From assembly GCA_963709325.1 (NCBI GenBank), contig CAVPVV010000001.1, positions 62,001-126,000 on the forward strand: DNA of 64,000 nucleotides. Direction: 5' to 3'. Under the pieces are notes generated by a model, which did not search any database, had not been told where the DNA came from, and saw only the letters and a list, made by a program, of their open reading frames with translations. Position 1 is the first letter of the stretch. Every line of letters starts with the position of its first letter. Source of the DNA: VFZN01 sp963709325. Its GTDB lineage: Bacteria; Acidobacteriota; Vicinamibacteria; Vicinamibacterales; UBA2999. Below, one piece after another: positions 9,417 through 18,338 of this stretch. Position numbers and translations under genes: made by a program.

Positions 9417-10820
9417 GTGAGTCAGGGGACGAGGACCAGCGCCGAACGCGTCTTGATCGTAGAGGACGAAGAGAGCACCCGAAGCGGACTGACCGAGCTC
9501 GTCCGCTCGTGGGGATACACGGCGGAGGAAGCCAGCGACGGTGCCGAGGCGCTCGAGCGCATCACCGAGTTCCGGCCGACGATTATCGTGTCGGACCTGG
9601 TGATGCCGAGGATGAACGGCATCGAGCTGTTGAAGGCGATTCGCGATGACACCGATCACGTCAAGGTGATCCTCCTCACCGCCCAGGGGACCGTGGATAC
9701 CGCTGTCGAGGCAGTGAAGTCCGGCGCCGAGGACTACCTCAGCAAACCAGTCGATCCGCAGCGGCTGCGGCGGCTGCTCGACCGGCTCACCGAGCTCAAC
9801 GCGCAGAAGCGCGAGAATCAGGCGCTGCGGCGACAGCTCACGGACCGCGGACGGTTCGGCCGAATCATCGGCCACAGCCCGGCCATGCGGGCCATCTACC
9901 GGATCATCGAACAAGCCGCGCCGACGCCGGCGTCCATCCTGATCCTGGGGGAGTCCGGGACCGGCAAGGAGCTGGTGGCGCAGACGATTCATCAGCTGAG
10001 TCCCCGTACCGATGCGCCGTTCGTGGGCCTCAATTGCGCGGCCATTCCGGAGACGCTCCTCGAGAGCGAAATCTTCGGCCACGAGAAGGGCGCGTTCACC
10101 GGCGCCATGGACAGGCGCGCCGGCTGCTTCGAACTGGCCGATCGCGGCACGCTGTTCCTCGACGAGATTGCCGAAATGGCTCCCGCGACGCAGGTGAAAC
10201 TGCTGCGCGTGCTTCAGGAGCGGCGCTTCCGCCGCCTCGGCGGACGGGTGGAGCAGGACGTGGACGTGCGGGTCATCGCCGCGACCAATGTCAACCCGCA
10301 GACGGCGCTGAAGGACGGGCGGCTGCGCGAAGATCTCTACTACCGCCTCAACGTGTTCTCGATCGAGCTGCCGCCGCTTCGGGACCGCAAGCAGGATCTG
10401 TCGCTGCTCATTCAGTCGTTCATCGAGGAGTTCAACGTCCGCGATCACCGAACGGTCCGCGCGCTCACGCCCGAGGCGATGCGCCTGCTCACTGACTACG
10501 ACTGGCCGGGCAACGTCCGAGAGCTGCGGAACGTGATCGAACGGGCGACGATCCTCGCCCGCGGGGAGTACATCGAGCCCGAGCACCTGCCGCCTCTTGG
10601 GGCCACCCGGGGGTCGGCTCCGGCCGCGGCTACCAGCGCCGTTGCGCTCGTGCCCGGCATGACGGTAGACGAAGCGGAGCAGAAGCTCATACTCGCGACG
10701 CTGGAGGCGGCCGGCAACAACAAGACGCGCGCCGCCGAGATGCTCGGTATCAGCCTGAAGACGCTCCACAACAAGCTCAATCGGATGAAGGGCGAGGGGC
10801 ATGTCGCACAGGGAAGCTAG
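9417..10820 (+). CDS. NtrC-family sigma-54-dependent response regulator
   Basis: 467 residues in three domains. The receiver domain (about 1-130) has phospho-acceptor D60 in SDLVMPRMNG and the switch lysine in SKPVDP. The AAA+ domain (about 150-385) has Walker A GESGTGKE at about 178, the sigma-54 contact loop GAFTGA at about 225, and Walker B FLDEIAEM. The Fis-type helix-turn-helix at the C-terminus reads NNKTRAAEMLGISLKTLHNKL. All residues for phosphorylation-controlled activation of sigma-54 promoters are present. The GTG at 9417 gives a start directly before the receiver domain. The 3' end overlaps the amidase gene by 20 bases; the sensor kinase two genes on is the likely partner. Confidence 0.93.
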   Translation: MSQGTRTSAERVLIVEDEESTRSGLTELVRSWGYTAEEASDGAEALERITEFRPTIIVSDLVMPRMNGIELLKAIRDDTDHVKVILLTAQGTVDTAVEAVKSGAEDYLSKPVDPQRLRRLLDRLTELNAQKRENQALRRQLTDRGRFGRIIGHSPAMRAIYRIIEQAAPTPASILILGESGTGKELVAQTIHQLSPRTDAPFVGLNCAAIPETLLESEIFGHEKGAFTGAMDRRAGCFELADRGTLFLDEIAEMAPATQVKLLRVLQERRFRRLGGRVEQDVDVRVIAATNVNPQTALKDGRLREDLYYRLNVFSIELPPLRDRKQDLSLLIQSFIEEFNVRDHRTVRALTPEAMRLLTDYDWPGNVRELRNVIERATILARGEYIEPEHLPPLGATRGSAPAAATSAVALVPGMTVDEAEQKLILATLEAAGNNKTRAAEMLGISLKTLHNKLNRMKGEGHVAQGS

Positions 10821-12732
10821 CCGCACACGAGCCGTTCAGCTCCTCACCGGAAGCACCCTCGCCCTCACCCTCGCCGCCGCTTTCGTTCTCGCCGGCTCCG
10901 CACAGGGGCGGCAGTCCGCGCCTGCCAGTGCCGCCGCCGGACGTTCCCCGATCCTCTTCGACGCGAGCGAGCGCTCGATCGAGGACCTTCAGGCCATGAT
11001 GAAGGACGGCAAGTCGACCGCGCGCGATCTGGCGCAGGCGCACCTGGCCCGTATCGCGGCCTATGACAAGCAGGGACCGGGCCTGAACGCGATGATTGCG
11101 CTCAACCCGCGGGCGATTGAAGACGCCGACGGGCTCGACGCGGAGCGGCGGCAGGGCAAGGTCCGTGGTCCGCTGCACGGCATTCCCATCGTCATCAAGG
11201 ACAACTACGAGACGCGCGATCTGCCGACGACCGGTGGCTCGATGGCGCTGGCCGGATTCATGACCGGGCGCGACGCATTCCAGGTCCGGAAGCTGCGCGA
11301 CGCCGGTGCGGTGATCCTCGGCAAGACCAACCTTCACGAGCTGGCGGCGGGCATCATCACGATCTCTTCGCTCGGTGGCCAGACCCGGAATCCCTACGAT
11401 CCGGCGCGGACTCCCGGCGGGTCGAGCGGCGGTACGGCCGCGGCAGTCGCGGCGAGCTTCGCGGTCGCCGGCATGGCCAGCGATACATGCGGGTCGATTC
11501 GCATTCCGGCAGCGAACAACAACCTGTTCGGCCTGCGCGGCACTGCTGGTCTGTCCAGCCGGACCGGCATCATCCCGCTCTCGCACACCCAGGACATCGG
11601 CGGCCCGCTGGCTCGCACCGTCACCGATCTCGCGCTGATGCTGGATGCAACCGTCGGCGAGGACCCCGCCGACAACGTAACCGCGGCCAGCCGCGGTCAA
11701 CTCACTGGACGGTTCCGCGAGCGGCTCGCGCCCGATGCGCTCAGGGGCGCTCGCATCGGCGTGCTGAAGGTCCTGTTCGGGTCGAGTCCCGAGGACGAAG
11801 AGGTGACCGGGATCGTCCGCAAGGCGCTCGACGTGATGAAGGCCCAGGGCGCGGAGCTCGTGGACGTCACGGTCCCGGGACTCGAGGACGTGCTCAACCA
11901 GTCGAGCCTGATCAACCTCGAGTTCAAGACCGACCTGCAGGCCTACCTGGCGCAATTTCCGAACGCGCCAGTGAAGTCGCTGCAGGAGATCCTCGATCGC
12001 GGCCTCTTCCATGCTGCGCTCGAGAACACCTTCAAGCTGCGGAACGCTGCCGTCGCCGACCCGGAAGAAATCCGCAAGGTGGAGGCGCGCCGCGAGCTGG
12101 TGCGGCAGCAGGTTCGCGTCGCGCTGGCGGAATACAAGGTGGAAGCGCTCGCATATCCCACCCTGCGACGCCGGCCGGTGGTCGTCGAGGAGCCGCAGCG
12201 CGGCACCACGTGCCAGCTGAGCGCCACCACCGGGTTTCCGGCGATGGCGATGCCGGCGGGCTTCACGCCTGATGGCGTGCCGATCGGTTTCGAGATACTC
12301 GGCCCGGCGTGGAGCGATCAGCGACTCGTCTCGCTGGCTTACGCCTACGAACAGGCCGCGAAGCCGCGCCGGTCACCGCCGACGACGCCGGCTCTGGCCA
12401 ACGGCGCCGCCCCACGGCCGGGGGCGGTGACGTTCGGGTCCGTCTCGCCGTCGCTCGGCAACCTTTCATTGAGCGGCGAATTCGATCCGGTGTCCGGCCG
12501 GTTGACGATGGAGCTGCCGGCCCGGGTGCGCGCCGCGTCGATCCAGCGCGGCGACCCCGGCCCCGACAGCCCGGTACTGCATCGCGTAATCGATCCCGCT
12601 ACGTCGGCGCGCAAGGTGGCGATCGAGCTTCCCCCGTATCAGCGCCCGATGCTGCTGGACGGCAAGCTGCGGCTGGCGATCGAGACAGCGGAGGGCCGCG
12701 CGACGCTGCCGCTCACCTTCGCGCCGCGGTAG
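10801..12732 (+). CDS. Exported amidase-signature family hydrolase
   Basis: 643 residues with an N-terminal signal segment (TLALTLAAAFVLAGSAQG, about residues 17-36). An amidase-signature domain follows, with the Ser-Ser-Lys triad visible: K133 in PIVIKDNYET, S208/S209 in TPGGSSGGTAAAV and S232 in SDTCGSIRIPAA. The usual Gly before the nucleophile segment is Cys here. A further domain of about 110 residues after position 530 (LGNLSLSGEFDPVSGRLTMELP) is beta-rich and looks like a CHRD-type or added C-terminal domain. The export signal argues against a GatA role and for periplasmic or extracellular amide hydrolysis. It overlaps the response-regulator gene by 20 bases, so expression is almost certainly coupled to the two-component system. 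Confidence 0.87.
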   Translation: MSHREASRTRAVQLLTGSTLALTLAAAFVLAGSAQGRQSAPASAAAGRSPILFDASERSIEDLQAMMKDGKSTARDLAQAHLARIAAYDKQGPGLNAMIALNPRAIEDADGLDAERRQGKVRGPLHGIPIVIKDNYETRDLPTTGGSMALAGFMTGRDAFQVRKLRDAGAVILGKTNLHELAAGIITISSLGGQTRNPYDPARTPGGSSGGTAAAVAASFAVAGMASDTCGSIRIPAANNNLFGLRGTAGLSSRTGIIPLSHTQDIGGPLARTVTDLALMLDATVGEDPADNVTAASRGQLTGRFRERLAPDALRGARIGVLKVLFGSSPEDEEVTGIVRKALDVMKAQGAELVDVTVPGLEDVLNQSSLINLEFKTDLQAYLAQFPNAPVKSLQEILDRGLFHAALENTFKLRNAAVADPEEIRKVEARRELVRQQVRVALAEYKVEALAYPTLRRRPVVVEEPQRGTTCQLSATTGFPAMAMPAGFTPDGVPIGFEILGPAWSDQRLVSLAYAYEQAAKPRRSPPTTPALANGAAPRPGAVTFGSVSPSLGNLSLSGEFDPVSGRLTMELPARVRAASIQRGDPGPDSPVLHRVIDPATSARKVAIELPPYQRPMLLDGKLRLAIETAEGRATLPLTFAPR

Positions 12733-12818
12733 GAGCTGCCGATGCAGGCGCCAGCGTGTCTGCCGCCGCCGGTCACGGCTGATACGGTCCACCTTGAAGC
12801 GGACAGCGCGACGGTGCC

Positions 12819-12854
12819 GGTCGCACCGGTCGCACCCGTTGCGCCCGTCGCAGC
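12819..12854. repeat. 9-bp tandem repeat (GGTCGCACC-like, about 4 units)
   Basis: Units GGTCGCACC, GGTCGCACC, CGTTGCGCC and CGTCGCAGC lie just upstream of the sensor kinase start at 12866. The same GGTGCG-rich unit family, in the opposite orientation, is found at 58427-58495 upstream of the MFS transporter. Confidence 0.6.
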
Positions 12855-12865
12855 GCTCTGTTGAC

Positions 12866-14314
12866 ATGCCACTGTCCATCAAGCAGAAGCAGGTCCTTGG
12901 CGTTACCACGATCGTGGTGATGGTCGTGCTCGGCCTCGCGGTGCTGCACATCGGGACGCTCGTCCGGGTGCTGCTCGAGCAGACGTTGACGAGAGCACAG
13001 TTCGTCACCGAAAGCGTTACGCACCAGATGCGCGACGTGATCGCGAGCCGCGAGACGGCGTACCAGGACCTGCGGTCGAGCGCGACCGTGCGCTCCGCGC
13101 TCGAAGCGGCCATCTACTCGCCGGAAGTGCTCTATGCCGCGATCGTGGACCGGAGCCGCAGCGTTGTCGCGGCCAACGATCCGGCGCAGATCGGCCGCAC
13201 CTTGCCGCGCGGCGAGGACCTCGCGATCCTGGTGGACGCCTCCGGCTACCAGCAGGTCCGGGTGGTGTACGCCGAAGGGCGTACGCTCGAGTACAGCCAG
13301 CCGTTGTCACTCGGCGACGAGCCGTTCGGCGAGATCTCGGTCGGCGTCTCCCTCGTCTTCATCCGCAACGAAATCGTCAAGTCGCTGAAGCCCGCGGCCA
13401 TTGCCGTCGGCCTGACGCTCGTCATCGCGATCGGCGTCGCGATGCTCCTCGCGCAGGTGGTGCTCCGGCCGATTCACGTGATTACCAGCGGCCTGACCCG
13501 GTTGGGACGCGGGGAGCTCGGCAAGCCGCTCGGTTTGAGCGACGAGGAGTTCCGCGATCTGGGCGACGTGTTCGATCAGGTGTCGGCGCAGCTGCAGCAG
13601 GCCGTCGGCGATGGGCCAAAACGGGCCCAGCTGGCCGACCTCACGCGGCGCGTCGCCTCGCTCGGCCGGCTCACGGCCGGCGTCGCGCACGAGGTGAAGA
13701 ACCCCCTCAATGCGATGACGATCCACCTCGAGCTGCTGAAGCAGAAACTCTCGTCGCCCGAACCAGCCGCCGCGACGCGGCATGCCGAAGTCATCGGCGC
13801 CGAGATTCGCCGCCTGGACGACGTGGTACAGGGGTTCCTCAAGTTCGTCCGGCCCGAGGACGTGACGCTGGCGCCGGTCAAGACCACGTCGCTGGTCACG
13901 AGCGTCCTCGACGCCATCGGGCCCGAGGCGGAGCGCGGCGGCGTCAGCTGCGAGACCAATTGCCAGGATCCCCAGCTGGCGATTGAAGGCGACGAGACAC
14001 TGTTGAGGCAGGCGTTCCTGAACCTGGCCCAGAACGCGATCCAGTCCATGACGCGGGGTGGGAAGCTGCGAATCACATGCGGAACGGGCAAGGACGGGCG
14101 GGTCGAGGTGCGGGTCCAGGACACCGGCGATGGCATTCCTCCCGAGAACCTGGCCCGGATTTTCGACCTCTACTTCACGACCAAGAAAAGGGGGAGCGGC
14201 ATCGGTTTGTCACTGGTCTTTCGCACGGTCCAATTGCACAATGGGGATATCGACGTCGAGTCAACGGTCGGCACCGGCACGACATTTGTCGTCAGACTCC
14301 CGCGAGCACGTTAA
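12866..14314 (+). CDS. Membrane sensor histidine kinase of the NtrB-like type
   Basis: 482 residues from the ATG at 12866. An in-frame start at 12794 exists, but it would add 24 Arg-rich residues that run through a 9-bp tandem repeat before the first membrane helix. Two membrane helices (about residues 11-33 and 175-200) enclose a Cache-like periplasmic sensor. HAMP follows (PIHVITSGLTRLGRGELG), then the HisKA box AGVAHEVKNPLNAM with phospho-acceptor H275. The HATPase domain has an N-box (NLAQNAIQSM) and DTGDGIPPENLARIFDLYFTTK. Lying in the same run as the NtrC-type regulator and amidase, it most likely phosphorylates that regulator. The signal sensed is unknown; amidase products or cell-envelope state are possible. 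Confidence 0.9.
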   Translation: MPLSIKQKQVLGVTTIVVMVVLGLAVLHIGTLVRVLLEQTLTRAQFVTESVTHQMRDVIASRETAYQDLRSSATVRSALEAAIYSPEVLYAAIVDRSRSVVAANDPAQIGRTLPRGEDLAILVDASGYQQVRVVYAEGRTLEYSQPLSLGDEPFGEISVGVSLVFIRNEIVKSLKPAAIAVGLTLVIAIGVAMLLAQVVLRPIHVITSGLTRLGRGELGKPLGLSDEEFRDLGDVFDQVSAQLQQAVGDGPKRAQLADLTRRVASLGRLTAGVAHEVKNPLNAMTIHLELLKQKLSSPEPAAATRHAEVIGAEIRRLDDVVQGFLKFVRPEDVTLAPVKTTSLVTSVLDAIGPEAERGGVSCETNCQDPQLAIEGDETLLRQAFLNLAQNAIQSMTRGGKLRITCGTGKDGRVEVRVQDTGDGIPPENLARIFDLYFTTKKRGSGIGLSLVFRTVQLHNGDIDVESTVGTGTTFVVRLPRAR

Positions 14315-14327
14315 AATCGATCGACCG

Positions 14328-14879
14328 ATGCGACTGCATCCCCTTGCTGTCGTGCTGGCCTTGACCTTGGGCGGTGCCGCCTGCACCGCACGCGCCCAGG
14401 TCCCGGTGCCGGAACCGGAGATGCCGGTTCTGGATCCTCCGCCAGCACCACCCCGAATCGTGACCACGTATCTGGAGCCCGAGGAACAGCCGGTCCAGGT
14501 GGAGACCCCGGCTGCGCCGGAGCCCCCGGTGCCATCACGGCCTCAGCAGTCGCGCCCGGCCACGCCTCCGTCCGCGGCACCGAACCCCGTGGTCACCGAA
14601 GGGCCACCTCCGCCTCCGCCGCCGCCCCCGTTGACCTTGACGCCCACGACCGGGACCGAGGCCAAGACCGAGGCGTCCATCCGCGCACTGCTGGGCCAGG
14701 TCACGCGCGATCTGAGCCGCGTCAATCCCACCGGGCTGTCCACCGACGGCCACACGCAGTACGACGCCGCCCGCCGCTTCGTCGAGCAGTCCGAAGACGC
14801 ACTCAAGAGCCGCAATCTCGTCTACGCCAGCAAGCTGGCCGACAAGGCTGCCGCCATGGCGGCCGTGCTGGTCAGGTAA
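14328..14879 (+). CDS. Exported proline-rich protein of unknown function
   Basis: 183 residues. The N-terminus is a signal sequence ending LGGAACTARAQ, so the protein may be a lipoprotein (the lipobox is weak) or a cleaved secreted protein. A Pro-rich, probably unfolded region of about 80 residues, with a run of eight to nine prolines near residue 95, leads to an Ala-rich helical tail of about 75 residues (YDAARRFVEQSEDAL, YASKLADKAAAMAAVLV). The layout, a wall-spanning linker plus helices, suggests an envelope function. It starts 13 bases after the sensor kinase and closes that operon. No function can be assigned. Confidence 0.7.
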   Translation: MRLHPLAVVLALTLGGAACTARAQVPVPEPEMPVLDPPPAPPRIVTTYLEPEEQPVQVETPAAPEPPVPSRPQQSRPATPPSAAPNPVVTEGPPPPPPPPPLTLTPTTGTEAKTEASIRALLGQVTRDLSRVNPTGLSTDGHTQYDAARRFVEQSEDALKSRNLVYASKLADKAAAMAAVLVR

Positions 14880-15011
14880 ACACCGCGCACCTCGGGCGGC
14901 CGCCGTCACTCGGCCGAGACATTGCCGAAAATTCTTCGTCGTGCGAAAATAGAGCGAAAGGTAACGTTTTAGGCTGAAACGCCGACATTTTGCGTTCGAC
15001 CTAAAAATGAG

Positions 15012-15027
15012 CCGCAACATATTGTGG
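15012..15027 (+). promoter_or_regulatory. Candidate NrdR box upstream of the ribonucleotide reductase
   Basis: The 16-mer CCGCAACATATTGTGG matches all six invariant positions of the published NrdR-box consensus acaCwAtATaTwGtgt. It lies 10 bases upstream of the -35 element. A weaker copy of its core (CATATTG) sits 42 bases downstream, overlapping the -10 element, which is four DNA turns; paired NrdR boxes are known to keep helical phase. NrdR represses ribonucleotide reductase genes. Confidence 0.5.
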
Positions 15028-15036
15028 TTAGGACCC

Positions 15037-15065
15037 TTGACAAGACCATGTCACGGGCGCATATT
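15037..15065 (+). promoter_or_regulatory. Sigma-70-type promoter for nrdJ
   Basis: A perfect -35 TTGACA at 15037-15042 and a -10 CATATT at 15060-15065 are separated by 17 bases. The 5' leader to the ATG at 15268 would be about 195 bases, with no ORF and no cobalamin-riboswitch signature that I can see. The rest of the 14880-15267 gap is AT-richer than the coding DNA and otherwise featureless. Confidence 0.65.
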
Positions 15066-15267
15066 GAGCGTCGCGCGCGAGAGCGAGGTTCTTGGTGCCG
15101 GCCCCTCCCAGCGGCTAGTCACGAAGGACACGATCGAGCCAGAAGCCATGAGCATCACTGCACGAAACAGCACACGCGCGCACCAAGCAACCTAAAGGTT
15201 TGTGACATCGAAATTGTAGGGTGGCGTCCCCTCGGGGAGGGGTGTCGCCACGGCGTTTGGAGGGAGC

Positions 15268-18150
15268 ATGGATGATGCTCGGAAGCTGACGGCAGCCCCT
15301 GCCGGACAGCAGACGGTGGTAGCGTCGACGACGTACGGCGAGACGACGGAAGCGGGCCGAGCCGGCTCGCGGGCCGACGCCGCCCCTGGTCTGGAGTTTC
15401 CGCGGTTCTTCACAACTGCCGGGGCCGATCCGTTCGACCAGGTGGAGTGGGAGCTCCGCGACGCGGTCATCGGCAACGAAAAGGGCACGTTGGTCTTCGA
15501 GCAGCGCGGCGTCGAGATTCCGAAGCCGTGGTCGCAGCAGGCCACCAACATCGTGGTCTCGAAATACTTCCGCGGCCACCTCGGCGCGCCGGATCGCGAG
15601 CGCTCGGTCAAGCAGCTGATCGGCCGCGTCGTCGACACCATCACCGGCTGGGCCCGCAAGCAGAAGTACTTCGCGTCCGAGGACGGGCTGCAGGCCTTCA
15701 GCGACGACCTCAAGCACCTGCTCGTCGAGCAGAAGGCCGCGTTCAACAGCCCGGTCTGGTTCAACTGCGGCTTCGAGAGGGCGCCGCAGTGCTCGGCCTG
15801 CTTCATCAACTCCGTGGACGACACCATGGATTCGATCCTGACGCTCGCCAAGACCGAAGGCATGCTGTTCAAGTACGGTTCCGGCACGGGCAGCAACCTC
15901 TCGTCGATCCGCTCGGCGAAGGAGCTGCTGGCCGGCGGCGGTACCGCGTCCGGCCCGGTGTCGTTCATGAAGGGCTTCGACGCGTTTGCCGGGGTCATCA
16001 AGTCGGGCGGCAAGACTCGTCGTGCCGCGAAGATGGTCATCCTCAACGCCGAGCACCCCGACATCGTTGAGTTCATCAACTGCAAGGTCGAGGAAGAGAA
16101 GAAGGCCTGGGCCCTGATCGACGCCGGTTACGACGGCTCGTTCACCGGCACGGCGTACTCGTCGGTGTTCTTCCAGAACTCCAACAACTCGGTCCGCGCC
16201 AGTGACGAGTTCATGCGCGCGGTGCTCGACGACGGGATCTGGCAGACCAAGGCCGTGACCACCGGCGACGTGCTCGACACCTATCGGGCCCGCGACCTGA
16301 TGCGCCTGATCTCCGAGGGCACCTGGGTGTGCGGCGATCCCGGGATGCAGTTCGACACCACGGTCAACGAGTGGCACACCTGCCCGAACACGGCCCGCAT
16401 CAACGCCAGCAACCCGTGCTCGGAATACATGTTCCTCGACGACTCGGCCTGCAACCTGTCGTCGATCAACCTGATGAAGTTCGTCGGCGCCGACGGCGAG
16501 TTCGACGTCGAAGGGTTCCGCGCCGCCTGCCGCACGCTGATCACCGCGCAGGAGATCATCGTCGACAACTCGAGCTACCCGACCAAGGCGATCGAGAAGA
16601 ACAGCCACGCCTTCCGGCCGCTTGGGCTCGGCTACGCCAACCTCGGCGCGCTGCTGATGTCTCGCGGCCTGCCCTACGACAGCGACGGCGGCCGCGACAT
16701 GGCCGGCGCGATCACCGCGCTGATGACCGGTGAGGCCTACGCGCAGTCGGCGCGGGTCGCGCGCGATCACGGCGGGCCGTTCGCCGGCTACGACGCCAAC
16801 CGCGAGCCGTTCCTTCGCGTAATGCGCAAGCATCGCGACGCGATCAAGGCGATCAACCAGAAGCACGTGCCCGCGGATCTCTACAACGCCGCGAAGCAGG
16901 CCTGGGACGACGCCGTGGAGCTTGGCGAGGACTTCGGCTACCGCAACGCGCAGGCCACGGTGCTCGCCCCGACCGGCACCATCGGCTTCATGATGGACTG
17001 CGACACCACCGGGGTCGAGCCGGACATCGCGCTCGTCAAGTACAAGAAGCTGGTTGGCGGCGGGATGATGAAGATCGTCAACCAGACGGTTCCGATGGCG
17101 CTGCGGCGTCTCGGCTACACCGCCCCCCAGATCGACGACATCGTCAAGCACATCGACGAGCAGGAGACCATCGAAGGCGCGCCGCACCTGCTGGAGCGCG
17201 ACCTGCCGGTGTTCGACTGCGCCTTCAAGGCGGCGCGCGGCGAGCGGTCGATCCACTACATGGGCCACATCAAGATGATGGGCGCCACTCAGCCGTTCAT
17301 CTCGGGCGCGATCAGCAAGACGGTGAACGTGCCGAAGGACGCGACCGTCGAGGACATCGAGCAGGCCTATCTCGAGAGCTGGCGCCTGGGTGCCAAGGCG
17401 ATCTCGATCTACCGCGACGGCAGCAAGCGGACGCAGCCGCTCAACACGTCGAAGGACGCCAAAGCCACGTCGACTGCCGCGGCTCCGGCCAAGGATGTCA
17501 TCGAGGCTGCGGTCGCGGCGGCGCTGGCGGCGCGGGCCCCGATGCGGCGGAAGCTCCCCGACGAGCGGCACGCCATTACCCACAAGTTCGACATCTCGGG
17601 CCACGAGGGCTACATCACGGTGGGCCTCTTCGAGGACGGGATGCCGGGCGAGATCTTCCTCGTCATGGCCAAGGAAGGCTCGACGATCTCGGGCTTTGCC
17701 GACGCGTTCGCCCAGGCCATCAGCTACGCGCTCCAGTACGGCGTGCCGCTGCAGGCGCTGGTCGACAAGTTCAGCCACGTCCGCTTTGAGCCGTCGGGCA
17801 TGACCAGGAACCCCGACGTGCGGTTCGCCAAGTCGATCGTCGACTACATCTTCCGCTGGATGGCGTCGAAGTTCCTGTCGCCGGAAGCGCAGTTCCGCGC
17901 CGGCGTCAACAACCGCGACGAGGTGATGGAAGCGCAGAGCAAGGCGGCGTCGGCGGCGATACCGGCACCGAAGCCGGCGGCGGTTGAGACCTTCACCGCC
18001 ACCGTGAGCTCGACACGCTCGACCGCGTCGTTTGCCGCGATGCAGAACCAGGAAGACGCGCCGCCCTGCTCGACCTGCGGGTCGATCATGGTGCGGAGCG
18101 GCTCCTGCTACAAGTGCAGCAACTGCGGAACGACATCAGGCTGCGCCTGA
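15268..18150 (+). CDS. nrdJ: Adenosylcobalamin-dependent (class II) ribonucleoside-diphosphate reductase
   Basis: 960 residues. It reduces ribonucleotides to deoxyribonucleotides using a thiyl radical generated from vitamin B12 coenzyme. The first redox cysteine lies in APQCSACFINSVDDT, the thiyl-radical Cys with its Glu in NPCSEYMFLDD, and the phosphate-binding loop in LAPTGTIGFMMDCDTTGVEPD. The C-terminus has the long extension of the NrdJ-TIGR02504 type, ending in a cysteine-rich ribbon (CSTCGS ... CYKCSNCGTTSGC) that supplies the reducing pair. A GGAGGGAG Shine-Dalgarno sequence lies just before the ATG. The gene is monocistronic, with its own promoter, a likely NrdR site and a terminator. 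Being oxygen-independent, it fits a lifestyle across oxic and anoxic soil. Confidence 0.95.
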   Translation: MDDARKLTAAPAGQQTVVASTTYGETTEAGRAGSRADAAPGLEFPRFFTTAGADPFDQVEWELRDAVIGNEKGTLVFEQRGVEIPKPWSQQATNIVVSKYFRGHLGAPDRERSVKQLIGRVVDTITGWARKQKYFASEDGLQAFSDDLKHLLVEQKAAFNSPVWFNCGFERAPQCSACFINSVDDTMDSILTLAKTEGMLFKYGSGTGSNLSSIRSAKELLAGGGTASGPVSFMKGFDAFAGVIKSGGKTRRAAKMVILNAEHPDIVEFINCKVEEEKKAWALIDAGYDGSFTGTAYSSVFFQNSNNSVRASDEFMRAVLDDGIWQTKAVTTGDVLDTYRARDLMRLISEGTWVCGDPGMQFDTTVNEWHTCPNTARINASNPCSEYMFLDDSACNLSSINLMKFVGADGEFDVEGFRAACRTLITAQEIIVDNSSYPTKAIEKNSHAFRPLGLGYANLGALLMSRGLPYDSDGGRDMAGAITALMTGEAYAQSARVARDHGGPFAGYDANREPFLRVMRKHRDAIKAINQKHVPADLYNAAKQAWDDAVELGEDFGYRNAQATVLAPTGTIGFMMDCDTTGVEPDIALVKYKKLVGGGMMKIVNQTVPMALRRLGYTAPQIDDIVKHIDEQETIEGAPHLLERDLPVFDCAFKAARGERSIHYMGHIKMMGATQPFISGAISKTVNVPKDATVEDIEQAYLESWRLGAKAISIYRDGSKRTQPLNTSKDAKATSTAAAPAKDVIEAAVAAALAARAPMRRKLPDERHAITHKFDISGHEGYITVGLFEDGMPGEIFLVMAKEGSTISGFADAFAQAISYALQYGVPLQALVDKFSHVRFEPSGMTRNPDVRFAKSIVDYIFRWMASKFLSPEAQFRAGVNNRDEVMEAQSKAASAAIPAPKPAAVETFTATVSSTRSTASFAAMQNQEDAPPCSTCGSIMVRSGSCYKCSNCGTTSGCA

Positions 18151-18231
18151 TCACGAGGGCACGAGGGTTCACGTGCAGGTTTGGCACCCTCGGCGGCCGG
18201 TTCATGTTGGTTTGAAGGCAAGTCGTTCTTG

Positions 18232-18264
18232 AAGGGCCGGGGCTCTGCTCCGGCCCTTTCTTTC
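18232..18264 (+). terminator. Rho-independent terminator after nrdJ
   Basis: A perfect 9-bp stem AAGGGCCGG/CCGGCCCTT (18232-18240 with 18250-18258) has a 9-base loop and is followed by TCTTTC. It lies 82 bases after the nrdJ stop. The stretch before it (18151-18231) contains a CACGAGGG direct repeat and no gene. Confidence 0.8.
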
Positions 18265-18311
18265 GTTGTCCCAGCGCTCGTCACCGCGAATCGAACAGGC
18301 ACCCGTCGCGA

Positions 18312-18330
18312 TATACCGAAGAACGGTATA
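18312..18330. promoter_or_regulatory. Perfect inverted repeat, probable PadR operator
   Basis: TATACCG-AAGAA-CGGTATA is a perfect 7-bp inverted repeat ending 8 bases before the padR ATG. PadR proteins bind dyads of this size as dimers and usually repress their own operon, so this is the likely autoregulatory site for padR and the ADOP permease. Confidence 0.6.
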
Positions 18331-18338
18331 GTGACGCC

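Noticed and set aside
14880..15267. Cobalamin riboswitch before the B12-dependent reductase
   Set aside because: I see no B12-box or the conserved junction words; the leader has only a promoter and NrdR-like sites.
15115..17778. 887-codon open frame on the minus strand opposite nrdJ
   Set aside because: It is the antisense shadow of a high-GC gene with complete family motifs on the plus strand; its protein is a low-complexity His/Arg/Asp-rich string with no domain.
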